Source: Cyphellophora europaea CBS 101466
Taxonomy: Eukaryota > Ascomycota > Eurotiomycetes > Chaetothyriales > Cyphellophoraceae
NCBI RefSeq assembly: GCF_000365145.1
Contig: NW_008481797.1
Coordinates: 1 to 64,000, forward strand
Reading direction: 5' to 3'
DNA length: 64,000 nt
The translations under genes were made by a program, and so were the position numbers. Every line of letters begins with the position of its first letter. Position 1 is the first letter of the stretch. The notes under the pieces are model-generated. The model worked only from the letters and a program-made list of their open reading frames with translations, ran no database searches and was not told the origin of the DNA. Shown here one piece after another: positions 10,948 to 21,994 of this stretch.

Positions 10948-13507
10948 ATGGCGCCAACTAAGGGAATGGCGGGTCAGAAGCAATAACATCCGACTAGTAG
11001 AGACCTCAATGAGCCTGTGCAGCCTAAGAAGCAGAAGCGCCAGATAGCAAAGGAGCCCATACTGGAAACTTCTAACAGTGAAGCCAGTAGTGAGGATGCC
11101 ATTGTGCCTAAGGCCAAGGGCAAAGGCAACACCAAGACCAGGACTGTTGTAAAGAGAGAGGAGTGCCTGTACTGTAAAGAGAGCCATGTTGTGAAGCAGC
11201 TGATGCGGCACATGTCACGGAAGCATGTTAGTATCTGGCATAAATTGACATAATGGCTGCGCGCGCAAGAGCCTAAGCTGCGAATGAAAGAGTCTAAGAA
11301 GGAGTGGTGTGTGTACTGCTATGCCTGGTGTCCCATAAAGAATAGAGTTTGGTATTGGAAAGATATCCACTAGATAGTCCCACTGCTGAGCCAATAGGTC
11401 TAGATGTTGGATCAAGGTGGTAAGGAGCCTAGACGCCACTTCATACGGGGTAAGGAGAAGCTGGTGGACAAAGAATCCAGCAGCATCTCTAGCGCCATGG
11501 ACATAAATGTCCCAGAGGATGGTGAGCCGCTTCTACTCCCCTGTGGGCCCCTGCCGGTTCTAAAACCGGACTTCAGAGACCAGCTGGAGTAACTGCAGAA
11601 GATCTGCGCTAGAGTCAGAGGTGAGGAGGACCCGGAGGCGAGTGACAAGGATGAAGACGCCAACGATGCCAATGACGATGCTGACGACGATGCCGAGGAC
11701 GACGGCGTTAACGGTGACGTCAACGGCGAGTATACACGCGAAGAAAATCAGGCAGAAGATGATACCGAGAATGATGATGACAATGTTAACGGCAGTGAAT
11801 GGCACGGTCTCGATGGTACAGAAAATGTGGTTAGCGGTAATAAGGACACTCCTGACCGTGTTGAGCCCGAGGGCGCGGCGGCGCTAGCGAACTCCGGTGC
11901 TTGGGACCTCCGCAGCGCACGCTTGAAGCAACAGATGGTGGACATCTCAGACAGAATCTCAGCGCAAGGTCTGCTGCTTTAGCATCGCCCTGGGTGGAAC
12001 CCTCTGGCTAAGGTCCTCTACCTGCTTTCTAAGGTTGGTGGCTGGCTTGACAGCACTGACATGGGGGACACGATGCAAGAGGCGCGCATAGCCTCCATAT
12101 ATAGGACCGCTATAGCTATAGAGGTGTTAGAGGCCCGTTTAGAGGACATGGTAGAATTATCCCTGCTAGCGGAGCAAGGACCCAGACTGCTTGAGCAGCT
12201 GTGTCGCGCCTGTGTTAATAACCACATGTGGCTGAAGGATACGCAGAGCTACTACTATATCCGGAATATTGCGGGCGATGGCGAGATTGTTAATAAGGAT
12301 CAGTACTATACCGTGCTGGTTACCACGGACGTGTATGCTGAAGAAATCCTCCAGATGGGTGTCCAAGTGCCGCTGTTGATCTCACGGGCGCTGTGCAGCC
12401 GCCCAGGAGAGCTGTTAACGTGACGAGATGTTGAGGACTGCCTGCGCCGCAAGACCACCGTCAACATACATTTCCAGTCTCGCGCGCGCAAGGATTACGT
12501 CTATATGGGCACTGACAACAACAAGCCGGTGTAGTCTGACCGGCAGTGTCAACATGCGCTGGCAGATGAGGACTTTATTACCGCCATGAAGACTGATTGT
12601 TGTTCAGTCTTGCGCATACTTGAAGACAATAACCACACCGCGGTTGTGAACCTGTTGGATCTTCCGCTATTCAAGTTGAACCCAATGATGCCCTTTGTTG
12701 CCGTAGTCAGGGAAATGTCTACAATTTAATGTCTAGTGGGTGGTGAGCAGGCGCTACAGAAGGCCTGGGGCCATAATCCAGAAGGGTTTGAGTCAAAGGC
12801 CAAGTTCAGTCTGTATGGGGGAAAGCACAGCTACTCTGAGGTTCATGTTAACGCCACAGGGGTGATCACGGTGATTCACGTGGACAAAGGTGACAAACTG
12901 TTCCTGCTGTGGCCCTCTATGGACAATGCCGATCGAATGGTGTGGATAGACCGCACAAACAGCACTTACCCTGCTTGTGCACTGGTACCCGTATGTGTGC
13001 GGACAGGAGACACATTGGTGATGCCTGCTGGCTGCGCTCACGCGGTGGTAACGTTAGAGAACTCCCTTTGCATAGGAATGATGTACTGGCACTCGGGAAT
13101 GATAGACATGTACATTACGCAGGCGACCTGGGATCTGCGAGATGCACAGTCCAGTAATAAGGACCTTCCGCTGGACTTTGAAACTGAAGTTAGGTCTTGG
13201 GTGATGTTGGCTGTTAAGGAAGCGACTCTGCCTCTGGAGTAGCAGACTTTGCCGTGGCCATGAGACCGAGATGTACTGAAGAATGTCTGGAATGTATGTA
13301 CCCCTCTTGTATGGGATCCTTATGGCTTAACACTGATGACACTCGCAGGAATTTGCGGAGCTTCTGCGCGGTCTGACGAATAAGGACAAGAGTGTGCAAG
13401 GATGTAGGTGCCAGACGGGCAGATGTGACAACTGCGCGTGCGTTAAAAAGAATCGCAAGTGTGGCGATGAATGCTATAGGGGCGCGGTTGCCTGCCATAA
13501 CCAGTAA
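10948..13507 (+). pseudogene. C2H2 finger - acidic - JmjC - CXC protein, decayed
   Basis: From ATG 10948 one frame runs to 13293. A 55-bp intron follows (13294-13348: GTATGT donor, CTGAT/CTGAC branch, GCAG acceptor), then an exon ending at TAA 13505-13507, about 834 residues in all. Twelve internal stops (6 TAG, 4 TAA, 2 TGA) break it. Visible parts in order: C2H2-like fingers (first Cys near residue 73, with HMSRKH), a second Cys pair near 120, an Asp/Glu/Asn-rich acidic region (about 230-290), a JmjC domain (about 630-720) and a Cys-rich CXC-type tail (about 801-834). The JmjC part aligns with the KDM2/JHD1 type: GDKLFLLWP, then GDTLVMPAGCAHAV and SLCIGMMYWHSGMI. One metal ligand appears changed: HVN where the family has H-x-D (His 633, Asn 635); the distal His is 698. 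JHD1 enzymes demethylate H3K36. Here activity is doubtful because of the stops and the Asn. Confidence 0.75.
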
Positions 13508-13650
13508 GGTGTTGGAGGAAGCGAGTCACTGGGGAGATGCGTGCCTGTCAACAGGGCGGCATATTGTCAGAATATCTTTGTCTGTTGAAATACTATGTAC
13601 AACTAGGAGTGGGCTAGAAGATACTCAAAGCTATGCGACAATATGGAAGA

Positions 13651-13702
13651 CCTCAGGTAGCTATTAACTGAAGGTGGGAGATGGGAATTTTGTTACTTGA
13701 GG
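13651..13702. repeat. 51/52-bp palindromic repeat, copy C
   Basis: Arms CCTCAGGTAGC and GTTACTTGAGG with a 30-bp centre. It lies between the end of the JmjC gene and the start of the next plus-strand remnant. Confidence 0.7.
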
Positions 13703-13995
13703 AGTACTCTATCTACCTCATAACAGCGAATCTTGTCCTGTGCTTGTGCTCTAGCCACCTGGCCTTGTCTGAGGGGTTCACCCCTACCCGAGACAAATGC
13801 GTCTGACCCTGGCTTGCTTGCTGTGTTACCACATCAGGTGGCTCCTCAACACTTCTGCCTCCTCCTCTAACTTCCTCGCTAGCTAAGGCTAAGGCTGACA
13901 CTGGAAATAATTCAATATAGGCAGTGCTAACAGCGCAGATAATTGGTATATAGAGTATATATTGGCGCTCAGTAGTTACGAAACAAGGACAACAG

Positions 13996-14787
13996 ATGCT
14001 GCAGCTTCACAACACGGGCGACCTATTCTCGCTTCAGCTGAAACATTAGATCAGCGCCTATATTGTATGTCAACTATTTGCTAGTCAGCTTACAAATGGT
14101 ATGCAGGAGGTGCAGGGGAAGCCTAAAGTCATGGCTATGCTGAAAGTGCCTGAGGGCACGGCCTAGAGCGAGCAGGTGGTGGAGGTAGAGGATAGTCCTG
14201 TGGATCTTATTATATATGTACCGCGGGCGCGCTAGGTAGCCACACATATAGTGTTAGAAGTCAAAGATCAAGATTGATGGAAGGACCGCCAGTCAAAGGA
14301 AGTTGTTGCGAGGAGGCGCCTGGCTGTGATTGTGTCTGTTATCAGATGCAGGAGGTGTTAGGAGCCTGATACCTGATGGACTTCCTGGAACGGCTGCTAA
14401 GGAAGGGGTTAGGTTGCTAGTGTAGTCTTTAGGGTCTAGAAGGCTGATGTTAAGATTAGGATTGGCGCTTAATGACCTATCTTAAAACGCAGCTGTATTG
14501 CTGAGGACCACACCCTTGTGGACTATCTGTACTAATGGTCGCATGTATTAGGCTAAGTACTGTAGGGTGTATCAGTTATAGCGAAGGATCGGGTGTTCAC
14601 AGTATTTGTTGTGGAGGTAGGCCTTAGGTGCCATGTGACTGAGATACTGGTAGGGAGCTGTGTTAAAGTTCAGGTAAACGCGCACACGCCAGTGAAGCAG
14701 ACAATAAACGACCTTTTGGGGAAGAAAGGGAAGGTCACCTATGATAATATGGAGGCAGACAGTCTCGCGTGTATAGAGGCGCTTTAA
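13996..14787 (+). pseudogene. unrecognised gene remnant
   Basis: ATG 13996 opens a frame of 264 codons with about fourteen stops, ending at TAA 14785-14787. The last 64 codons (14593-14787) are uninterrupted and look like real protein (VTYDNMEADSLACIEAL at the C-terminus). The middle reads IVLEVKDQD...WKDRQSKEVVARRRLAVIV. No domain is recognised. It converges tail-to-tail on the H4-like ORF (14,815), only 27 bp away, so these are probably adjacent genes of the same element. Confidence 0.5.
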
Positions 14788-14814
14788 CTCTTTTAACATA
14801 AGGGGTAGGAGCCT

Positions 14815-15108
14815 CTATTGTACAGTGGGAGTGCTGTTCTTAGGGCGCTTGTGCTCAGTTAATAAGATAAAGAGTGGCGAGGCTACTGACATGTTAAGCC
14901 ATATAGCATGGGTTAAAATACCTGTATACAAGCTGACAATACAATTCTTGGGGATAACAGACGCTAAGATTACACTATAGGCTAAATCATGTATTAGGTA
15001 TGGTGTGTTGATACTAAAGCGGGATAGGAAAGCGAGGTTGTCAGGTTCAACTAGGTTAACAAGGAGTGCAGCCTCTATCAACCGCTGGGACTTGGATAGT
15101 GTCACCAT
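14815..15108 (-). CDS. histone H4-like protein (tentative)
   Basis: An uninterrupted 97-codon ORF starts at ATG 15108. Its spacing follows histone H4 with a single one-residue gap. The matches are Arg before helix 1, Pro at the H4 Pro32 position, Arg at R40, LI at L49-I50 followed by an acidic residue, Val at V57, YT at Y72-T73, M-x-V at M84-V86, and Leu at L90. The basic N-terminal tail is short and the last segment is HKRPKNSTPTVQ rather than the glycine-rich H4 end. It is divergently arranged with the H3 gene, 254 bp away, which is the usual fungal H3-H4 arrangement and supports the call. H2A was considered but the spacing before its AIRND-like segment would be five residues too short. Identity is low, so confidence is moderate. 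If right, this is a very divergent H4. Confidence 0.45.
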   Translation of the reverse strand: MVTLSKSQRLIEAALLVNLVEPDNLAFLSRFSINTPYLIHDLAYSVILASVIPKNCIVSLYTGILTHAIWLNMSVASPLFILLTEHKRPKNSTPTVQ

Positions 15109-15362
15109 TCTTGATTCCAAAAGGGGTGTAGGTAGAAGAATCCGCTAGGAATGTGTTATTAGTGGAGTGCCAAGGTTTCTATGTGTGTTACTTAAGGAGT
15201 GGTTGCTATAGGCATTTTAGTGGTAGTCAGCGCTAAATATGTCTTGGCATATCTCTACCTACCTCTTTACCCACCTTGTTAGTGATATATTATTAAAGTT
15301 TTGTACACTGTCAACACTTGACTAGTGCTGTCACAAACTCAGATGTTATAGTGCGATTCTTG
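15109..15362. promoter_or_regulatory. shared H4-like / H3 divergent promoter region
   Basis: The 254-bp spacer between the two divergent histone starts should hold both promoters. It contains gttacttaaggagtgg at 15187-15202, which is the right arm of the 51-bp palindrome with two RIP-type transitions. The matching left arm is not clear (a partial match near 15,143). A related motif, gttacctgaggag, is tandemly repeated upstream of H2B. Confidence 0.4.
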
Positions 15363-15906
15363 ATGGCGCGAATTAAGCAGCTTTAGAGGAAGAAGGCAAA
15401 GATAACTGCTAGTAGGTGGATTGTTGTACGCGTGTGGTGGAAGACTGGGCTAATAGATTTGACAGAAGAAAGCTATTGAGCTAACCAATAGCAGATGGGG
15501 AGGCAAGCAACTCTTGCTACTAAGAACACTACAGGCAAGGTTAAAAAGCCTTGTCGCTATAAGCCAGGTACAGTCGCACTTAGGGAGATATAAAGATACC
15601 AGGTAAGAGTCGGAATATGTGCAGTGATAGAAGGGGACTAACTGGCGGCAGAAATCAACTGAACTCCTTATATAAAGACTGCCCTTTATGAGGCTGGTTT
15701 AAGAAATCGGCAATGACATGAAATCAGACCTACGCTGGCAAGCCAGTACTATAGGTGCATTGCATGAGGCGGCTGAGATCTACCTCACTAACCTTTTCTA
15801 CTGGTCAGGGGTTTTAGCTATACATGTGAAGCGGGTCACGATCCAGCAGAAGGATATAATACTAGCAAAGATAATAATAAAGGGGACTAAACCTGTGGGA
15901 GTATAA
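15363..15906 (+). pseudogene. divergent histone H3, decayed
   Basis: ATG 15363 begins MARIKQL then a stop, then RK: the H3 tail with K4, R8 and K9 in place. An intron with a CTAACC branch and TAG acceptor ends at 15,491. The frame resumes with LATK, KVKKP (K36/K37 positions), CRYKPGTVALREI, and RYQ. A second intron of 49 bp (15603-15651, GTAAGA donor, ACTAAC branch, CAG acceptor) falls exactly between RYQ and KSTELLI. The last exon gives the histone fold: LPFMRLV, DLRWQASTIGALHEAAE, FYW, AIHVKRVTIQQKDIILA, ending TAA 15904-15906 after a short PVGV extension. Stops: one TAG in the tail and TAA at three positions that are Arg in canonical H3 (R52, R63, R72). The fold is clearly H3 but divergent throughout, and the region between K9 and L20 is shortened. 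As it stands it cannot be translated in full unless stops are read through. Confidence 0.85.
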
Positions 15907-16490
15907 AACAACGCATATAGCATCTGCGGAGCTAGATCAAATAGATAGTGGTGCATATTGACAGCGTGGAGTTGAGATTGCATTTGGACAAGGATGGAGG
16001 AGATCAACAGCTGACTGGCATAGATTTGTGGTGTTCTAGATAGAACTACTTAAGACTAGTAAATGAATGATATGTTAAGTAGTTGATAATACTACCTATA
16101 ATATGCTATGATACTATGTATAACTATAATAAGTGCTCGCTGTGTGTACATATAGAGTTTATTAACTCTCCTGTGATCCAAATGTAACCTGTAACTCACT
16201 CGTGTGTACTTGGGTTTTGTAATGGGTAAGGCTTAACTAGAGGGTAGTGTAGTAGCTAAGAGGTTGAGGAGGTGTGAGTAAGTGGGGGCGCGGGTACCGC
16301 TACAAGTGTTCGAGGTACGACTGTAACGATAAGGGTCAGGATAGGAGAGTCAAGGGCGCTTGGCCGGTCTCTGTATAACGCTGTTAACCATTGTGTCTAT
16401 GTTAGTAGCACTAGAGGAGGGCCGGGCGGATGTGTTGGCCTTGAGGTAGGGAGATAATCGGTGACCTACTAATTGTAAAGGAGAATCTCC
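15907..16490. other. intergenic, no gene seen
   Basis: AT-rich with short direct repeats. It lies downstream of H3 and downstream of the minus-strand gene that ends at 16,491, so it is a convergent 3' spacer. No coding frame or palindrome copy is seen. Confidence 0.4.
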
Positions 16491-18225
16491 TCACTGGCGG
16501 GTGGGTGTTCTATATTAGTGTGTGGTGGATAGAGCCAGTTGGTTGTGGCTAGAAGGAGGGTTAGGTTAGGTGTTGGCGTTAGTATCTGGGGGGAGGGTGT
16601 GTAGTGAGGTTATAGGAGGAGACACATTATCAGCGGGAACTTCACCCAACACGCGACTGCGGGCGTTGGTAGATGCTGTTATCAGTTGTTCAAGCGGATA
16701 ACCTAGTCGCTCAGTGAAGGTAGCCATATGGGGCTATAGTGTGAGGGAGGTGAGCGTGCTGTTGATAATGGGTTGCAGGATGAAGCGCTCTATGATGTCA
16801 CAAAGTTGCGGCATCTATGGGAAGCACTCTTCCAGTTTCAGGAGATAGATAACCGGAAGGATATGGCCATAGTTCCAGCGCTAAAGACTAGAGCCCATAG
16901 TTAGTCATGATATATACAGTGTGAGAGAGAGCAGGACCATATGTCTTGATAGTGTGTGGTAGGAGGAGTGTGATTACACCGCGACCAAGCGCCAGGGTAA
17001 GCTCATAAAAGGGTTTGTATTCGCCCAGTCGACTGTGGAAGGCTTTAGGGGTGAGGTTCAGCTGTGAATGACAGCAAGCCTCGGTAACGTGTGAAAGGAG
17101 GTTATAGCCACACCCACTCTCAGTTAGGTAGCGAGCTAGGAGCTGCGGGATATAGGGCTTAGGATTTGGCCTAGCGCCTCGCGCTTGGTCAGCTGGCGAC
17201 ACGTTAAAGATAATAGACTCCTCTGGCAGGGTAGCGGTAGGGGGTGTAGTGTTGCACTCCTCGCCCCCAGGAGACGCGGCACGCGACACCGGACGGCCGG
17301 TGGTGCCCAAGCGCTTCTTTAACTTCTTATTGCTATTGGCCTGCTAGGCGAGATACTCTTCCTTCCACTGCTTGTAAGTGTGAACATTATCTACAACCAC
17401 ACGCCAGTCAGCTGTGAAGTCACACTTGCCAATATAGTATAGGATCTGTTGTATATAGCTGGGAGCCTTGGACCGATCTTCGCTGGCCCAACGGAAGGAA
17501 TCAAGGACATTGCGGATCTGTGTGACATCCTTATCACGGGCGGCAGCAGCGGCAGTGTGGCAGGAGAGGAAATTGTCCTTTTAGCGGCTGAGGTAGTCAA
17601 CGAGCTTTTCAAGCCTCGCACATGTCTCGGGCAACACTAACTGGGCAAAGTATGTAGCGATAGCCTCCGCCTTAGCGGGCGTAAATATTTTGACCACCTC
17701 CTTCTTCTTGATAAGCATGGTTAGCCGCAGCTAGAGGATCTTAGCCTGGAGTGCCTCCTTCCTAGCTTGCACAGCCTTAACTGACACACGCGGGCTAAGG
17801 GCGATCGGCGGCTGCGGGCTGGGTTTGAGCCGCAGGCGGACGTGTGGGGACAGTGAGCCGGGGGTGGATTCTCTGCTGTGAAAGGAGCTATCCTCTGATG
17901 AAGCCTGTGGTTGCTTCTGTAGGACTGGGCCGGATATGGACGCAGGTGATAGCTGCGACAGGACTTGGGTGGGAGATACACGCCGGGATTCTAGCGCAGG
18001 GGGAGGGGTCTCTTGCACAGCCAAGGAGGAAGGTGACAGACACTGGGGGGTCTGTGTACAGGCTGGCTGACCTCTTGCGGTGAAAGACACCAGGTCTAAG
18101 GATGAGGTTAAGGGAGGCGCGGTCTCCGGTGTTGAGATAGCAGAGAAGCGCCGATGGATGTAGCTCAGGTGGGCCTGTATCTTGGACTTCACATAACTGT
18201 TTGTAGTAGTAAGGATCATTAACAT
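16491..18225 (-). pseudogene. unrecognised gene remnant
   Basis: The minus strand reads in one frame from about 18,225 to 16,888, with stops TAG/TAA at only four sites, then appears to shift frame and continue to TGA 16491-16493. The N-terminal third is Ser/Pro-rich (SPTQVLSQLSPASISGPVL). The middle is helical and charged (KKKEVVKIFTPAKAEAIATY, then DWRVVVDNVHTYKQWKEEY), and the C-terminal part includes TERLGYPLEQLITAS. The frame change near 16,880 has a possible short intron (GTATAT donor, GACTAAC branch, TTTAG acceptor, 37 bp). No domain is recognised. It could be a structural or DNA-binding protein; nothing decides. Confidence 0.5.
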
Positions 18226-18644
18226 AAGATACGTGAGGGTAGTCTGGTGTGGGTAAGCGAGACTTCTGGGTGGGTGTAGGAATCAACACAAACTATAAAG
18301 TTGTTATACTTTGGATGGGACTTGAACGCCATGGAAGGCATGGCTATAGACAGTCCCCTGACTAGTGCCATGGTAGCTGGGTAACTGGCAGCCGCACATA
18401 GAGGTAATATAGGATGGAGAGGATGATAGTGACACTATAGATATACTGGTGCAGGACAGATGTTGTCGTGGTCATTAGGTTATGGGGTAGGGCACATAAA
18501 TTCCAGAGTGAGGCGGAAAGTTTAGGAGAAGGATGGTGCCTGTATAGCGGCTGCTACACTTAAGCCTATAATATATGGTTGAAAAATATATGCTAAAGGT
18601 ATGCGGATATCTGGCTTGTATAATAAGCTAGCTAATACACTACA

Positions 18645-21433
18645 CTAGGTTACAAGTGCATGTGACGTGTGAATAATAATATAATCCTGGGCTAGTAAGA
18701 ATAGTGTCGCATATATATCACAGACGAAGGCGTGTTGACGTGTTAACCTGACACACTGGACTAAGGTTGGGCGGCCCTTAACACGGATATCCTTAGGTAA
18801 CCACTGTGTAGTGGGTTGTGCCGTCAGGCGGTTCACTGAGGAGTGTTGAAACGCGGAAGGAGCTTGGATGGGGGATCAGTTAAAATAACTGTACTGTATA
18901 GTGTGAAGGATACTCTGACGTTTGGCGTTAAGACTGGCTGACTGGCGCTGTGGCTGGTTAGTGTTAACAGGCGCGGATAGTTCTGGGGGTGGGAGAGGGT
19001 GCTGAAGAGCGGCAGAAGACACACGAACAGGACCGGACACGGCTTCGGGGGCGGGTGTGGGCTTTAGGGGGAGGCGGGCGGCTTGATTGGCGGAACAAGT
19101 GCTGCTATGGCCCGGAGAGGTGTCACCAGAGGGTTAGCTATGGCGGAGGACAGTCGCCGGCGGTGATGGGGTAGGTGAGGCTGGTGAGTTTGGCGTGGCG
19201 GTGGGTAGGAGGAGGGGATCTACGCCGGTGGTTGTGTTGTTAGGGATCAGCTGGGATAGCTCAGTATTAGCAAAGATAGTGTTGAGGATCTGGTAGCTTA
19301 ACTTTTGCGACTGTGCAGCGTTTGGTGAGACCGAGGGCTAGTTAATGGGAAGAGGTTGCTGCCGACTAGACACTAGGTTACTTGATAAGTACTGGCCATG
19401 AGGGAGAGGGGACAGTCTACCCACTGAGGCTGATGTACACACGCATAATAAAAGCGCCGGTCAGGTTAAAGTTAAACAAGCCTTCCATGGCAGTCTTAAG
19501 ATATCGCGCGTGTATGTAGCCAGGATCCTGTCTGTATAGTAAGGAGAGTGTCTCAATAAGGGAGGCTACTGAACCTGTGGGCCAATAGAGCCGATCGCCT
19601 CTTTTGCCCCGTTGGATATAGACTTTGCTAGCGAAGGAGAGGCTGGAGGAGGAGACACTAGTATGGTAGCAACAGCAGTATAGGGGTAGGCAATCAACAG
19701 GCAACAATAGAGAATATAAGGGGCACAGTATCAGGGGCGTAAGTATGTAGAAAGCATATAAAAAAGCCAAATAGTAGCCTGGATAGTTTTAACGCTTCAC
19801 AGTAATGGCAGGTAGACAGTAGATAGATAGTGGTTATAAGTAGGGTAGAAATCATATAATAAGGTTCGGCGAAGACAGTGGGTCTCTAAGTGCATTATAC
19901 TACCTGTGGTTCTATAAGGTGGAGTGCTATTATACAGTGTACTCTTATCCCAATTTACCGGAGTGGGAATCAAATAGGTATTTAAGACAGATTCTGGAAA
20001 ACCTTCGCGTTGGGTGCCCTCTGTTTAGCACCTACCTAGATAAGTGGCTAGCCTCCTTAGTTACATGGTCAGGATAACAAGTAATAACCACAGTGTTAGG
20101 GTAGGACAATATAGCGATATTATTAGTAGTTGGAACTCAAGACTAGTTCTGTTGTGATTCTTCATAGGTAAACTCATTTAGATATCGGCGTAGTTGGATA
20201 GATAATTTGCCAGCTGTACTAATGGTGGGTTCCTAGGAAGACACATCAGGCGAGAGGAGATCAATAGTTTCAGGTTAGGTAGTCTGCTTTAGCACAGAAG
20301 TAGAGGTGTTCTAGCGTGACGAAGTAAGCTTAGAGATCTTTGGAGTCGCTTTACGAATAGATCTCGCGGCTAAAGAGGAAGTTAATAACCCTACCCGCTT
20401 TAAGTTTCTGTTAGCAAACGCCCTATTAATAGCCTCTCAGCCTGTGTAGCGCTTAGCTGGCACTTGCGAGGAGGATAGGCGTCAACTGAAAGGAGGCCAA
20501 GGCTGCGAAGAAACGCCGCTGATCTACTTGAACTGTATATTATTGTTATTATTGTTAACTTCCTACTTGGCATCACTGGCATAAGCGGGGCGGTGATAAT
20601 ATCGCTGCCAGGGTAGCTCATACTGTGGCTGGACAATAATAGTGTTAGTATCTTCCTGAATCATGCCTGTATCTAGGTTCTCACTAGCCGCAGCGGGTGG
20701 GGAAGGGCCGGTCAGATTGTTGAGCATGTTAACCGGTTCTTCATCAGAGAACAAGGGTCTAAATTCCTGCTGTGGAAGTGGTGATAGGCCTGTCAGGGCA
20801 GTTAGCTGGTCTTGGGTAGGCTCTTGGCTTGACTTACAAGAGGCTTGACAGGAGTGAACTATGTCTGGGCGCTACATCAGAACCTCAAGCGAGAAGCTTG
20901 TAGATCAAGCGTCCGTGTTAGACCGCAGGATGTCTAGACACTACACTAGCGGGCTCAGAGGAGCAGGTATATCTTCTGTGTTAAGAGGCTGAGACTGTCT
21001 AGGGACTTATATGGAGGGGCCAGGCGCAGGCTCAGAATAGTAGGAGGAAGGAGGGGGGTTAAAGGAAAAAGAGACAGGTGCAGGCTTAGCTGACTTGTTT
21101 CAATAGGCTTAGTGAATAATATCGTTGATACTCATATCACTGCGTCTGGTTATACAGCGTGTGGTAGTAGTGGTTTTACACTCTAGCTAGTGAAGGCCTT
21201 TATCCTAGCCCTGTTAAACAGCGGGTAGGGCAGGAGGGTTTTAGGGCTGGTCTTTAGTCGGATTACCTGTGGCAGGAATATCCTTGGACAAGCTTAGGCG
21301 GGGAGATGTGCTCTGTGTGAGAGTGGAAGAAGCAGGATCTTAGCTATAGCGGGCTAGAAAAGAGAGTGAGCTAACAAATACTCTAGTATTAGATGTCAGT
21401 ACATACCTTTGTAGAATGTGGTGTTGTAGGCAT
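18645..21433 (-). pseudogene. long Ser/Pro-rich unrecognised gene remnant
   Basis: ATG 21433 starts MPTTPHSTK, followed by a GTATGT donor. Downstream the frame runs from about 21,360 to 19,417 with many TAG/TAA at likely Gln sites. Parts include NDIIH-AYQNKSAKPAPVSF (21,120), FSDEEPVNMLNNLTGPSPP (20,740), an Asn run near 20,550, KLSIQLRRYLNEFTYEES (20,200), a hydrophobic stretch (19,750-19,680) and YWPTGSVASLIETLSLLYRQ (19,580). Around 19,400 the frame changes and continues as a Ser/Thr/Pro-rich tail to 18,645. The total is near 900 codons. No domain is recognised. The hydrophobic stretch could be one or two membrane segments. Confidence 0.5.
18791..18841. repeat. possible 51-bp palindromic repeat, copy F (weak)
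   Basis: Arms CCTTAGGTAAC and GTTCACTGAGG, each 9/11 to consensus, with the same 29-bp spacing. It overlaps a frame that still looks coding (the tail of the gene ending at 18,645), unlike the other copies, which are intergenic. It may be coincidental. Confidence 0.35.
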
Positions 21434-21994
21434 GTCCTGAAATATCACAGCGGTAAGACTCTTAAATCAACAGCTTGAGCTTCTAGGTTTGGGTTAGGTC
21501 ACAGGTGGTAGAGGATAATAGAGGGGAGATATACGGAGTAGAGGGTATCGTCTAAAAGCTGACAGGGATTGTCAAGGTTGTCTATGGTTAGCGACTACTA
21601 AGTGAATAGTGGAAGCAAGGCAAGGTAGTGATAGTAAGCCTGCTATCAAGTACACAAGGAAGAATCAAGGAGAGGTTGTGTAGTATAGTGTTTAATTTCA
21701 AGTGGGCTGCACTTTTATAAACAAGGAGCAGCCTTGCTAAGACCTAGTGTCTGATATACCTGGGCCTGTTGTTTATAGATCGGCCACTCCTGGTACCTAA
21801 CTCTGGACTACCTTACTGACACGATCGTGAAGCTGTGCTGCTACTCTATATGTACGTTTCCCATGTTGGGCAGTCAACAGTGTCTTGAACCTTGATCCTA
21901 CATCCTATTCTACTTCCTCCTTTCTTAACTGTAAGTTTACAGGGCTCCTGGGGCGAGTATTGCTAATCCTTAACCCTTAGATCTGGCTGGAAAG

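Noticed and set aside
14815..15108. Histone H2A as the identity of the H4-like ORF
   Set aside because: One AP-like match fits, but the spacing to the AIRND-like segment is five residues short. H4 fits with one gap and by its pairing with H3.
18791..18841. Seventh full copy of the 51-bp palindrome
   Set aside because: Arms are only 9/11 and it lies in a frame that looks coding, so it is listed as weak and not counted as a firm copy.
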